DNA from: Leguminivora glycinivorella
Lineage: Eukaryota > Arthropoda > Insecta > Lepidoptera > Tortricidae
Assembly (NCBI RefSeq): GCF_023078275.1
Contig: NC_062976.1
Location: forward strand, 3,038,001-3,102,000
Length of the DNA stretch: 64,000 bases
Direction of reading: 5' to 3'
Part shown: one piece after another, positions 1 to 10,895 of the stretch
Position numbering within the stretch: position 1 is the first letter of the stretch
How the letters are laid out: each line of letters starts with the position of its first letter
The notes under the pieces: model-generated
The model's input: the letters and a program-made list of their open reading frames with translations, nothing else
Database searches by the model: none
What the model was told of the DNA's origin: nothing
Made by a program: the position numbers and the translations under genes

Positions 1-30
1 CAAGTCTTGGGTACTTTCTAGGTATATATA
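1..30 (+). repeat. 30-bp repeat also at 28878-28907
   Basis: GTCTTGGGTACTTTCTAGGT is shared; one mismatch over 30 bp. Probably the end of a longer repeat cut by the window edge. Confidence 0.6.
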
Positions 31-118
31 TATGGTAGGTATTTATTTATTTTTGTTTAAGTTTCAACATCACAAGCCTTATAAGCAGTCTACCTGGTAG
101 GTAATGAAGCGCTGTTGT

Positions 119-305
119 AAAACATCGTGAAGAAATCGAACTAATCCCAATAAGGCCTAGTTACCCTTCGGGTTGGAAGGTCAGATGGCAGTCGCTTTCG
201 TAAAACTAGTGTCTACGCCAAAATCTTGGGATTAGTTGTCAAAGCGGACCCCAGGCTCCCATGAGCCGTGGAAAATGCCGGGATAACGCAAGGAGGATGA
301 TGATG
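119..305 (+). mobile_element. SINE-1, 5' truncated
   Basis: Body GTTACCCTTCGGGTTGGAAG, CTTGGGATTAGTTGTCAAAG and tail GATAACGCAAGGAGGATGAT. The tRNA-like head is missing. Confidence 0.85.
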
Positions 306-782
306 ACATAATAAATGGATTAATCTGTGTGAGAGGACCTTAATCATAACATTAAAGTCATTGTCAAGTGTTTGACGGCACATGTAAAATAAATAAAATT
401 AGGAAGTGGTAAGGGATGCCACTCACGTGTTCAGTAATTTTTTTTTTAATAATTCGATAACCGTAAGAGCTAGTTTCTTAGAAAAGTTGATTGTATTTGA
501 ACTAAAGAATCTTCCCTTAAAGTTAACGGAATTAAATAAAAACAGAGTGTATAATAAAAATACTCTATGCCCAAGATGTCAACAACTGTGTCCGATTCAC
601 TTAATCCTTAGACGTGAATGTAACGTTTTGGACATAATAAAGTTTATTATCTATTATCTCCTAAGTATCCATTACTTTAAGTGGCGTTATTGATAGAACA
701 TTGATCGGTCGGGGCCGTTTTGTGATCTAATTCAGAAGGTTTAGGCTAAGTGGGGTTTATGTTTCCTTTATGGTTTATTAAT
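306..782. other. unique stretch, nothing recognised
   Basis: A 95-codon open frame at 406-693 (+) has no recognisable motif and AT-rich codons, so it is probably chance. Confidence 0.3.
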
Positions 783-1041
783 ATATGGCTGGAAGACATT
801 TGTAATAGAGATATGTTCGTATTTGTACAGTTACCTGCAATTAGTGATGTGCCGTGGGAATATTCCCGGGAATGGGAATATTCCCACTGGAAATATTCCC
901 GGGCATATTCCCTCCTTCCCGGGAATATTCCCCTGACAAGGGAATATTGAAAAATAAATCCGCAATGTAAAATTTAGTTTTAATATGGCTGGAAGACATT
1001 TGTAATAGAGATATGTTCGTATTTGTACAGTTACCTGCAAT
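783..1041 (+). repeat. identical 59-bp direct repeats, 200 bp apart
   Basis: 783-841 and 983-1041 are identical (ATATGGCTGGAAGACATTTG...TTACCTGCAAT). The interval contains the GGGAATATTCCC block. Confidence 0.9.
842..955. mobile_element. hAT-like MITE fragment with GGGAATATTCCC words
   Basis: It begins TAGTGATGTGCCGTGGGAAT, resembling the TAGAGATGGGCCGAATA end of the hAT MITE at 2181. It then repeats CCCGGGAATATTCCC variants. The right end is not visible. Confidence 0.5.
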
Positions 1042-1339
1042 GCAATGTTACACAACGGACTTTGATAAAATATCTGAGACGACCTAATTTGTAAGACTTG
1101 TATTTTTGCGACTTTTGGAGAGTAGTTAACATAGTAAATATACACATGACCGTCTAATAAATGGCCAAACAGCAGGGAATTTGTGTTACTTGCTAGAGCT
1201 GCCTGCTGAGCCCTTGCCGGTGAAGCGATCTCAAGCTTTTTTTGTCTGTCTGTCTGTATAAATAGCATGATTATACCACACGAGAAGTCCACTTTATACA
1301 TCAATGCTCTTCTTGACTTCCTTTTCTCCCACCTTCCCT

Positions 1340-1543
1340 TCTATTTATGTTGTTCAAGAAACAATCTTACATGTGCTCCGAAGTTTCCTCTTCTTTTCTT
1401 TCTATGGTTCTGAATAATCTTTTCAATTTGTTTAACCCCCTCGTTGAAGATATTTCTGTCCAGCTCATTTTCTCCATCCATTATCAGCACCACAAAATCA
1501 AAATCTTCAAGGCGTTTTCTATCTCGTTGAATGTCTATCTCTT
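1340..1543 (-). pseudogene. LINE reverse transcriptase C-terminal relic
   Basis: The minus strand reads, with two stops, an ILWC..WMEKMSWTEISS stretch and then KRLFRTIER. This parallels the YRRMEGISWTEKISNVRVL...ILKTIENRR reading of the LINE at 5440-5774 and the usual FEMWCYRRM-SWT block of such elements. An overlapping 65-codon open frame in another phase was considered and set aside as a shadow. Confidence 0.55.
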
Positions 1544-1897
1544 AACACCATTTCCCATTTTAGCATATTTTATAAGTAATATGGTACCATCTATTTTCTA
1601 AGTAGGTATAATAATTTAATAAACTCTCCATTTTCTAAAGATTTCGAATGTTCAAGTTTCTAGTCTACTAAACTACCTACACTAGGTACATCTTATCGTA
1701 ACTGCCCGTTTCCCAACTTGCATCCTTGCGGGCAAAGTTATGTTACTCTCAGTTCTGCTTTCTGCACTCAGGTTATATTATTTGGGAGTTTAATACTTAT
1801 TTCTAGGAACTTAGTTCTTCCAATGTTCAAGTATGGAAAAGTACTCAAAATTAATAAATGTAGGACTGGACTCACCAAGTTCATCATCATCATCATT

Positions 1898-2030
1898 TCA
1901 GCCATTAATCGCCCACTGCTGAGCATAGGCCTCCCTTCGTGTACGCCACTTATCCCGGTCCTGGGCTAATCTCATCCAGAAGTGCCCCGCAGTTTTTCGA
2001 ATGTCGTCCACCCAACGAGCCAACGGATAC
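1898..2030 (-). pseudogene. RTE-like LINE 3' end, last 40 or so codons
   Basis: The minus strand reads RWVDDIRKTAGHFWMRLAQD, then RDKWRTRREAYAQQWA and a TGA, followed by a TGATGATGATGA tail. This matches the EAYVQQW-type ends of RTE LINEs. It is truncated at its 5' side near 2030. Confidence 0.75.
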
Positions 2031-2180
2031 CAGGAGCTTCTTACATCTGAGTTACAATGTACAAAGAATAAGTTTGCCTTCTTCTTCCTACCCTTATCCC
2101 ATGTTATGCGGGGTCAGTACAACTTGTCTTCCTATTCGTTTTTTTTTTGTTATCTCAACACTCACTTCTTTCGTTCTCAT

Positions 2181-2673
2181 TAGAGATGGGCCGAATATGG
2201 ACTTTGCCGAATACGAATATTCGGCCGAACATTCGGTTCAGCTATTACCGAACCGAACATTCGGCCGAATATTCGGTTACGCCATATTTTTAAAGCGAAT
2301 GTTAAGATTAAAACTATGAAATGATTGATAATGTTTATACATACTACAACTATGTTCTTATGATTTAGTGGATAACCAAAACTTAGTTAAAACAACTCTG
2401 AACTCTTCTCAACTCTTAAATTACGGTTATTTAACTTTTTTACAAAACAATTGTGTTTATATTTTGACGCATTTTTAGTAGTTCCTTAGAAAGCTACTAA
2501 AATAGGAGCTTATTATCCAATGGAATACTAATAAGATCTTCATTAGTTATTTACTTTGATTATTCATTAAATATTCGGCAATGCAACCGAACTATTCGGC
2601 CGAATACGAACATTGAAAAACTTGCCGAATATGCCGAATACCGAATATTTACCGAATATTCGGCCCATCTCTA
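2181..2673. mobile_element. hAT MITE with GCCGAATA words
   Basis: 8-bp target duplication GTTCTCAT at 2173-2180 and 2674-2681. Ends TAGAGATGGGCCGAATA and inverse. Both arms repeat TTCGGCCGAA-type words. Sister copy at 19752-20254. Confidence 0.9.
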
Positions 2674-2681
2674 GTTCTCAT

Positions 2682-3090
2682 ATCCTCTTTCACACAATCC
2701 ATCCATGGTTGTTTGGGTTTCCATAAACATTCATTAACAAAGGTTAAGTTTGCCTATAAGAAATGACTTATTTCAGTCAACGTATATTGATTGTATTTGT
2801 AGGTGTTCAAGTTATTTTCAACCGAAATACCTACACCTGAGCACTTATCACGTGCAAATTCTCATTCGTTTTCAAACCTGCGCCAAATTTTATCTAAATG
2901 GAAAACACTTAGTTTCTGAATGAGCGCTAGAAAATTTCTGCCAAATTGCCTTGTTCTAATATATGTAATGTGACAAAAGTTTAATGTATAAAAAGTGCCA
3001 CTGATAAAAATAATACCTGGAATTGTATTACAAATACAGATCCCTATTCCAAAAATGTTACTGATTTATTTGGTTGTGTATAAACTATAG
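2682..3090. other. unique stretch, nothing recognised
   Basis: AT-rich; no frame or repeat identified. Confidence 0.3.
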
Positions 3091-3202
3091 AAAACTACGA
3101 GTATTTTCAATGGACTCGTAAGACTGTTATTGGACACGCATGTATTAAAACTACGAGTATTTTCAATGGACTCGTAAGACTGTTATTGGACACGCATGTA
3201 TT
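3091..3202 (+). repeat. perfect 56-bp tandem duplication
   Basis: 3091-3146 and 3147-3202 are identical (AAAACTACGAGTATTTTCAA...). Confidence 0.95.
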
Positions 3203-3391
3203 TAGATAATACTAGTTTCATGTTACTCGCAATGTTTTAATGAATTCAAATCAAGATCTTAATTAGAGAAATTAAATATAATGTCACTCTCAGTTAACAG
3301 TAAGCCGATCTTCATTTAAGTTCAAATACTCGTACATCTACAAGTGCATCTTCAATAAACGAAGCGGTTTTCCTCTCTGATTGAGTTTAGT

Positions 3392-3475
3392 GTACTATCA
3401 CCTGCAAAAGTGCATGGAGAAATTATGAAAGAATTCATTGATTAATTCGCCTTGCACTTTTGCAGCTGATAGTAC
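3392..3475. mobile_element. short foldback MITE
   Basis: GTACTATCACCTGCAAAAGT at left is inverted at 3453-3475 with one mismatch. Confidence 0.7.
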
Positions 3476-3479
3476 CTAA

Positions 3480-4668
3480 CCAAGATGCCTTTTTTTCTGG
3501 TCGCAGTAAAGGAAGATGCATGTGGAATTAATATGGAAGAGTGATAGAGAAAGATTAGATACAGTTTCGTTTGCTATTGCGCAACGCAACCCGCTAGGAA
3601 ATTCTTACTATTTATTAACTCAAACTCAGTAAAGCTACAAGTCAATTAAAATAAATGTAGATCAAAGAATATTATTCGCTTTTTATCGTTATTCATTTTT
3701 TTAAGTTTTTATTGTTAATGCTATCAAGCACATCAAAAAGCGCAAGTAATCATAACACTACGACATTTAGTACCATATAAAACCTCTTGCAATACATTTA
3801 CGGTATAAACTCCTAGTTTTACCGCGCGCAAGATAGATTCTCAAACTTTGTATAAAAAAAGGTATTGTCGAGTTTTCTATGAGCACATTGTTGAGCGATT
3901 TTCACAGCTTCGGTCGTGATTTATTCTATTTTTATTGGGTTTAGCAACAATGGGGAATGTACAGGGTTACACAATGCCGAGGTGTTTACTGGGATTAAAC
4001 CGGAGCATAGATAACGTGCTTTTTAGCTTTTTACTGCAAGTTTTTGCTTGTTGAACTTTCACTAAAATATATTTTGTTAATACTTATTTTCTTGGCTAAA
4101 AAGCTTTGTAAAAATACTAAAATATGTATAAAAATGGAAAGGGTTAGTCAGAGACTTTATTCGCGAATTAACAAAGTAGGTAATCATCTAGAATGTGATT
4201 TAGAACAACATCATTCATCTTTTGAGGCAATGTCCTTATATATGCTTCATAATCTTTAAACAGGTGCAGCGTTTTCTTTAAAACATCCTTAAAAGGTTTT
4301 TAAAGAAAACTTATAGAATTTCCACTGAAATGGTACAGTAATTTCTCTACAGTCTAAAGATAGTCCTTATCCCTGTCTGTAGAGAAATCGTCGCTATTCA
4401 CAACTCTCAACTAAATTAAATTTCTTGAAATTTCCAATTAGATCCAGCTCTGATGTAAAACTTGATTTTGCGAATTGCTTTAAAAAGTTTCTTTTTTAAT
4501 GTAAAATAATGCTGATTAACACTGGTTTAAACTTTAACGATTTTTGTACATACATTACGTTTAAATAGGGACTTACCTACGTATATAAATAGGGACCAAC
4601 GTTTCGGGCCATCGACCATTTGAACAATTTGACTCAATGTTTGTTTTGAAATGCAATATACTTAGGTC
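3480..4668. other. unique AT-rich stretch, nothing recognised
   Basis: A 71-codon frame at 4044-4259 (+) has no motif. No repeats shared with the window were seen. Confidence 0.35.
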
Positions 4669-4912
4669 ACACCTCGGACACTGGCGATCAAATATATGAA
4701 AGAGGCGCGTTCCTAGACTTCCTAGCACACATTCTAAAGCTCGTGTAGGCGAACGCGTACCATGCTTGTATGTGTGAGATATGACAGGTCGACTGTTCGC
4801 GTTTTTGACAGGCGGTAACTGTGAGGTAACCGAGAGGGGGTGGGCGGCACTTTCAGCGGGGAGCGGGAGGCCATACTGTGTGATAGTACTCTTTATAATA
4901 CTGTGCTTAGGT
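4669..4912 (+). repeat. dispersed repeat C
   Basis: CTCGGACACTGGCGATCA, GACAGGTCGACTGTTCGCG, CTTTCAGCGGGGAGCGGGAG; same order and orientation at 9012-9248. Confidence 0.8.
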
Positions 4913-5439
4913 ACAGTATTTGTAAAATGTAATTTAATTGTAACTACGTCTTTGTACATTACATATCCATAATTTCCATAAACATTGAAACAATTTTGGT
5001 ACTATGCTCGTTCGTCGTTTAACCCTTTCTCTTCAGCTCGATTCATCCTCTAATATTTTAAATCAAGAACGACAATCTATTATTCAATAAAACAATTAAT
5101 TAGACCAAGGATCGTTAAATCACACACAGCCTCGATCCGAAACCGCAGGCTGCGGTTCCACAAGTATACGTTGTGGTTCCGAAAGGGCGAAAAATGTTTG
5201 GGAGTTTAGTGTACATACGCCCCTTTACAGTTGAAGTTGTTAAGTCGAGTAACCTTTTAGTTGCATAAGATAAATTACTTAATAGGAAAGTGTTGGAGTA
5301 TGAAGTTAGTTCCTTCATATGGTAGTATTGTTTAACGATAGTGAAATAATATTATAAGATTCGCCTCATTTCAATTGAGTTATTAATAATGTTTTGCAAA
5401 TGCGTAGGTATGGTAAACATGGAACCCATGACTAATTAA

Positions 5440-5774
5440 TCATGTATAGATTATAGGAGAATGGAAGGGATTAGTTGGACAGAAAAAATATCAAATGTTA
5501 GAGTTCTTGATAGGATTAAAGAAAAAAGAAATATATTAAAGACAATAGAAAACAGAAGAGGCGTACTAGTTGGACATCTGCCACGATACGACCTGTTCCT
5601 CAAAAACATCGTAGAAGGAAAAGTAGAAGGAAAGAGGGGAAGAGGAAGACCTAGGAAAACGATTTCACCCAAATTAAAGAAAAGGTTCAGGTCGCGTCGT
5701 ACCAGAAGGTGAAGGAGTTGGCAGAGGACCGGACGAGTTGGAGATTGCTCCACCGACAAGAGCACAGCTCTTAA
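5440..5774 (+). pseudogene. broken LINE, reverse transcriptase C-terminus
   Basis: Frame one reads YRRMEGISWTEKISNVRV, ILKTIENRRGVLVGHL and GKVEGKRGRGRPRKT. A frameshift near 5668 moves the reading to QIKEKVQVASYQKVKELAED, RTSWRLLHRQEHSS and a stop at 5772-5774. An AAG microsatellite tail (about 5779-5803) follows. The polymerase core and endonuclease are absent. It is the end of a non-LTR element of the kind whose last domain contains a GRPRK basic patch. Confidence 0.8.
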
Positions 5775-5994
5775 GTTAGAAGAAGAAGAAGAAGAAGAAG
5801 AAGGTTATAGGTAGACGTGGGCTTGGGTTCCGCAACTCGACGTCATAATTTTGCGCCTATTTTGCGTGATGGGTCGCGGCACTAATAATTATTTCTGTAA
5901 ATAAATATTAAAGAAGGAAGAGGCCAAAAGTCAGGAGCAAAGCAGCCTTCTGAGGTATTTTCCTTGCGCTATGACATGGGGTTTTTCTAGAAGC

Positions 5995-6124
5995 AGGTAT
6001 TTAGGGTTCTCAAAAGTCGGCAACGCATAAGGGGATCCCCTGATGTTGCTTATGTTTACGGGCGGCGATGACTGCTTGGAGGCGGCTTGTCTGCTCGTTT
6101 GTTTGTTTGCTACCTCTGTCATAA
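5995..6124 (-). repeat. dispersed repeat L, diverged
   Basis: GGGCGGCGATGACTGC and GTCTGCTCGTTTG blocks; see 46122-46215. Confidence 0.5.
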
Positions 6125-6371
6125 AATAAAAACTAATAAAAAGTCCTTGATTTGAACTGGCGAGGTCCTTGCTTCGTAGGAGGAGTATGTCAAGTTGTCA
6201 TTGCGTATGAAATGTGATATGTCGTCATGGTTCATTACACAACTAGCCCCAGTTACTATTGTGGAAGCCCCACAAGCAGAATCAATAGGCACCTCGTTCT
6301 GTGATCATCGGTCAACGAACGATGTTTAAAGCGAAACAAGGTCTATACGGGGGAATCAAAATTATGAGAAA

Positions 6372-6611
6372 CTGGCTTTTGCCCGCGGCTTCGCTCGCGT
6401 TAAATTCGCGAAAATTAAGGAATGCTCCATACAAACATCCACCCCCCATTTTAGGAAAGTAGGGATTAGAAAGAGACAAAAACTAGTCTATGTCACTCTC
6501 CATCCCTTCAACTATCTCCACTTAAAAATCACGTCAATTAGTCGCTCCGTTTTGTCTTGAAAGACGGACAAACAAACAGACACACTTTCCCATTTATAAT
6601 ATTAGCATGGA
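6372..6611 (-). mobile_element. Helitron-1, 240 bp form
   Basis: The minus strand starts TCCATGCTAATATTATAAA after A and ends GGGCAAAAGCCAG (CTAG changed to CCAG) before T. The GCGAGCGAAGCCGCGGGC hairpin is present. Confidence 0.85.
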
Positions 6612-6626
6612 TTACTATCCGATTAC

Positions 6627-7040
6627 TATTACGATGTAAGTGCGAAACGAGTGGTGATAAATTAATATACGACCAAAGGGAGTGTTTTAAATCGACAAGA
6701 ATTAGAGTCTGGCTAATGAAAGTTGAGCCCGAAAAAACGTGGCAATTTCAAAAAAATTGAAGCTGGCAACACATTGATAACATGGTTTCTTTTTTATTAA
6801 TTCTAATTAATTTACAGCACTTACTTTACTAATTTTTATGGTGTTATTCATTATTATTTATAGATTTCGCTGTTAACTTTTACCGAAATTCGTTAAAGTG
6901 ACAGTCACACTGACAGATGACAATCGATGATATGACATCCAGAGTTGCTGTTTTAAAAAAATACTGGGTTCAACTTTCATTAGCCAGACTCTACGAATTT
7001 TCTTTTCGCACGGGTATCTTACGACGTTTTTCAGTAGGGA
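6627..7040 (+). repeat. dispersed repeat G split by a TA MITE
   Basis: Flanks of 6705-6991 join into the continuous sequence seen at 46607-46820. Confidence 0.65.
6705..6991. mobile_element. Tc1/mariner-type MITE with TA duplication
   Basis: Ends GAGTCTGGCTAATGAAAGTT and inverse; TA at 6703-6704 and 6992-6993. The undisturbed repeat at 46607-46820 shows a single TA at the site. Confidence 0.85.
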
Positions 7041-7154
7041 GGAATTTTCTGATTAAAATTACTCCTCGCCCCTGTACCTGAAGCTTTTTGAAATACGTTT
7101 TTTTTATTAGTAATACATTTTACTATAAGTGAATAGTAATCATTTCGTTAAAAA

Positions 7155-7727
7155 AACCGGCCAAGAGCGTGTCGGGCCACGCTCAGTGTAGGGTTCCGTA
7201 GTTTTCCGTATTTTTCTCAAAAACTACTGAGCCTATCAAGTTCAAAATAATTTTCCTAGAAAGTCTTTATAAAGTTCTACTTTTGTGATTTTTTTCATAT
7301 TTTTTAACCATATGGTTCAAAAGTTAGAGGGGGGGGGGGACGCACTTTTTTTTCCTTTATAAGCGATTATTTCTGAAAATATCAATATTATCAAAACACG
7401 ATCTGAGTAAACCCTTATTCATTTTTAAATACCTATCCAACAATGTATCACACGTTGGGGTTGGAATGAAAAAAATATCAGCCTCCACTTTACATGTAGG
7501 GGGGGTACCCTAATAAAACATTTTTTTCCATTTTTTATTTTTGCACTTTGTCGGCGTGATTGATATACATATTGGTACCAAATTTCAACTTTCTAGTGCT
7601 AACGGTTACTGAGATTATCCGCGGACGGACGGACGGACGGACGGACGGACGGACGGACGGACGGACGGACGGACAGACAGACATGGCGAAACTATAAGGG
7701 TTCCTAGTTGACTACGGAACCCTAAAA
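7155..7727 (+). repeat. dispersed repeat B with GGAC microsatellite
   Basis: Starts CGGCCAAGAGCGTGTCGGGC, contains about 50 bp of tandem GGAC (7622-7672), ends CTACGGAACCCTAAAAA. Inverted copy at 29230-29815. Confidence 0.85.
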
Positions 7728-7977
7728 AGTGTCGTTCTCATTTAAAACAACGGAGCATCGTCTAAAATAAGTACCCATCATAATGTAGCATGAAAGCGGT
7801 CCGTTGGCGAGACTAAAAACTTTTTCCATTTTCCCGCCAATTTGTGGGTCTGTTATGCCCGCTGGCGACATTTTTTTGTCTTGTTTTGCATTTGCGGCAT
7901 AATTAAGTCTGTATTTTACGTGTATTTGCAGTATTGTTTAAAACATTATGGAGATGGACAGGGAATAGTTATTTATT

Positions 7978-8145
7978 AATTTTAGAACAAAACGGGACTT
8001 AATCGCGTAAACACTTACATTTATATTAGGCCCGACGTTTCGAACATCACATTATGTTCGTGGTCACGTAATGTGATGTTCGAAACGCCGGGCCTAATAT
8101 AAATGTAAGTGTTTACGCGATTAAGTCCCGTTTTGTTCTAAAATT
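7978..8145. mobile_element. 168-bp near-perfect palindrome, GGGACTTAATCGCG family
   Basis: 77-bp arms 7978-8054 and 8069-8145 differ at one position. A 14-bp centre TGTTCGTGGTCACG separates them. Confidence 0.9.
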
Positions 8146-8232
8146 ATGAGTGCAAATCGTGTTAGTCTAAATCAATATATAGTTATTTATTGTTTTACAA
8201 GGGGGCAAAGTTGGTGGTTATCTCCACGTATG

Positions 8233-8547
8233 TGGGCCATTTTTTTCAAAGTTGTCCCCACGTCACTTTTTTGTAACATGGGTATTTTTTACGCGATTCA
8301 TACTCAGATCGCGAGGTCTTTCGATCTTGATAGGAGAAAAAAATGTCCCAAGACTTCCATACATTTTTCAAACCCTCCATTCCGTTACCGCCATACAAAA
8401 TGTATGAAAAAATGGTAACAGAATGGGAAAATCCTTGGGAGAGTTCTGGTATAAGGATTGAAAGAGCTCGCGATTCTGAGTGGAAACCACATAAAAATTC
8501 CAAATCCAAAAAAAAGTGGGGTGGACAACTTTGAAAAAAATGGCCCA
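8233..8547. mobile_element. long-TIR MITE
   Basis: TGGGCCATTTTTTTCAAAGT at left is mirrored by ACTTTGAAAAAAATGGCCCA at right. Arms continue about 100 bp with mismatches. The several open frames here are shadows of this repeat. Confidence 0.75.
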
Positions 8548-9011
8548 TCCGAGCAAGCAAAAGATACCAATATTGAGCCTTCGATATGGACAGACTTATT
8601 TCTATACGTGTTTATGTATCTCTGTAAATAAACCTATGTCCATGACCGAATACCAATTTAAACATGATTTGATTTGTTTAGTTTCGCAATTTCTACTAAA
8701 ACATTTTTTATGATGTTTTTACAAAAACAATCCTAACATTTTCTACAACGTCAGCTCATAATATTTTTTACGATATAAGTAAATAAATAAGGCCCTATAA
8801 CACAAACCTTGGACTGGTAATCGTTTTGGCGTGTTGCCAACATCTAAAAGATCATTGTTTGTGAAGAGGGCTTAATAAATTACAGGAATAACGTGTGATG
8901 AAGTGTTTTATAGCTTGATCGTTATTGTGAAAATGTATAAATGCGTAAACATTGAGGAATTTAAAGAATTTGATAAATTATTAAAATTTTAACTTACCTA
9001 TAAGTAGCTGA
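8548..9011. other. unique stretch, nothing recognised
   Basis: No frame or shared repeat seen. Confidence 0.3.
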
Positions 9012-9248
9012 GCACATCTCGGACACTGGCGATCATATGAAAGAGGCGCATTCCTAGCACACATTCTAAGCTCGTGTAGGTGAACGCGTACCATGTTTGT
9101 TAGAGTGAGATATGACAGGTCGACTGTTCGCGTTTTTGACAGGCGGTAACTAGCTGTGAGGTAAGCGAGAGGGGGAGGGCGGCACTTTCAGCGGGGAGCG
9201 GGAGTGGCCATACTGTACGATAGCACTCTTTATTATACTGTGCCTATC
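9012..9248 (+). repeat. dispersed repeat C
   Basis: Second copy; see 4669-4912. Confidence 0.8.
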
Positions 9249-10149
9249 AGGTGCCTATAGGTTACTGTGTTCACAGTTTTTACATTCTCAAGTCTCACAT
9301 TTTTGATTTATTATTAAACCATTGTTTCTCGGTTGAAAATATATACTCGTCTGTGGTTGTAACAAATTTGTCGTGGCAATATACTTAATAAGGTCCCTGA
9401 GTACAGGTTTGGGACAGACGGTATTGGTAACTCACCGTGCCTGAGTGAATTTTCTTGAGATACTTATGTATACTCGGGGCGGTTTTTGTAATATGGCGGT
9501 AGGTAAACAAAAATTAATAGAAATCGTCTGGAAGTGGCTATGAAATCTTACAGTATGCTCATGTTAGAAACACACTGCAACTTTTATGGAAACTGAACGC
9601 CAACGATGCAGTTTGTTAGTGTAGTAGTGTAGTTCCCATTTCCCATATACGTTGCAGTTAGGTTGCAGTCCATTTTGTATCGACCCTGAAATCAATAAGT
9701 AGGTATTAGAGAATTCATAATTATAAAGAGTTTAATATTGACATTTTCGCAAACATCTGTGTACCTTACTTGCTTACTATTTAAATATCAATTTGAAAAA
9801 GTATGAAGCAAAAACTGTAGTAACAACATGTTAGTGAATTATTATTGAGATCCATACAAATGTCGTGAATATTTCTTTTATTTGTTTTTTTGCACGCGAC
9901 TGTACTTGAAAAATAAGCATGTAAAAAGCAATTTCCCTTACATTTATTTTTCAGACCTGAATTCGGAGCCGTTTGCAGACTGTGTTCTTTACCCTTCATG
10001 AATATTTCCACGATACGTCAAACAGACCGGTCTTACATGCCCGCGCCCACAGAATTCATTAAGGTGCCCTTCGGATTACGACTGCAGGACGGTTGCTGCA
10101 GCGTTGACACGGGAGAAATAAATTTTACCTTCAATTGTCGTTGCCGCAT
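9249..10149. other. unique stretch, nothing recognised
   Basis: A 76-codon minus-strand frame at 9781-10011 lacks any motif. Confidence 0.3.
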
Positions 10150-10401
10150 TACTAAATAAAATAAATAAATATTGAGGACACCTTACACAGATCAACTTAG
10201 CCCCCAAACTAAGCAATGCTTGTATTATGGGTGCTAAGCGACGATATACATACTTAAATAGATAAATACATACATATATACATAGAAAACAGCCATGACT
10301 CAGGAACAAATACTCGTATCTGTGTTCATTACACAAATAAATGCCCTTACCGGGATTCGAACCCAGGACCGTGACTTAGCGGCCAGGGTCACTACCGACT
10401 A
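10150..10401 (-). mobile_element. SINE-2, head cut by a MITE
   Basis: Minus strand: B box GGGTTCGAATCCCGG, body TAAGGGCATTTATTTGTGTA, TATTTATTTATTTTATTTAG tail. The head stops at a TAA where the Harbinger-like MITE inserted. Confidence 0.85.
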
Positions 10402-10402
10402 A

Positions 10403-10553
10403 CGCCGTGGCTTGCGTGGGCGACGGTCGCACGATGGTCGCGCGACGGCGATGCGACGCATACGAAATCAAACCTTATCGATATGGAAGTATGAGACGCG
10501 AGGGCGATGGTCGCGCGACGGTCGCGCGACCGTCGCCCACGCAAGACACGGCG
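10403..10553. mobile_element. Harbinger-like MITE, complete
   Basis: Ends CGCCGTGGCTTGCGTGGGCG and inverse (one change), TAA on both sides, CTTATCGATATGGAAG interior. Confidence 0.8.
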
Positions 10554-10614
10554 TAAGCCAGACCGGTCGTCAAGGTCGCCAGTACTGTCCTGTACGTTCG
10601 TACGTTCGGGAGTA

Positions 10615-10895
10615 CGTTCAAACCACAGAACTATATTTAGATAGAAGAAACAAGTTCATCCATTTGTATAGGGGCCGAGCGTGTCAAATTTTGTACTGAA
10701 GTTGTTTCTTGCCTGTAATTTTAAATATGTCTCAGGCTCTTGATTGTTCATAATTTTTGTGTTGTTGCAATTGAATATCACGTAACGAGGCATTTTTTAT
10801 GTTTTGATTGACTTCAACTTACAAAAATTGACGCCCGAAAGCTGCAAGCTGCGATTAAAGACCGACAACTCAGTGGATTTCACTGAGTTCATTTG
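10615..10895 (+). repeat. dispersed repeat J
   Basis: Inverted relative to 48065-48265. Confidence 0.7.

Noticed and set aside
1352..1543. 65-codon open minus-strand frame reading LEDFDFVVLIMDGENELD
   Set aside because: The neighbouring phase, despite stops, matches the SWTE region of LINE reverse transcriptases seen at 5440-5774, so the open phase is a shadow.
8246..8570. Cluster of four overlapping 60-104 codon frames
   Set aside because: All lie in one long-TIR MITE; inverted arms give matching shadow frames.
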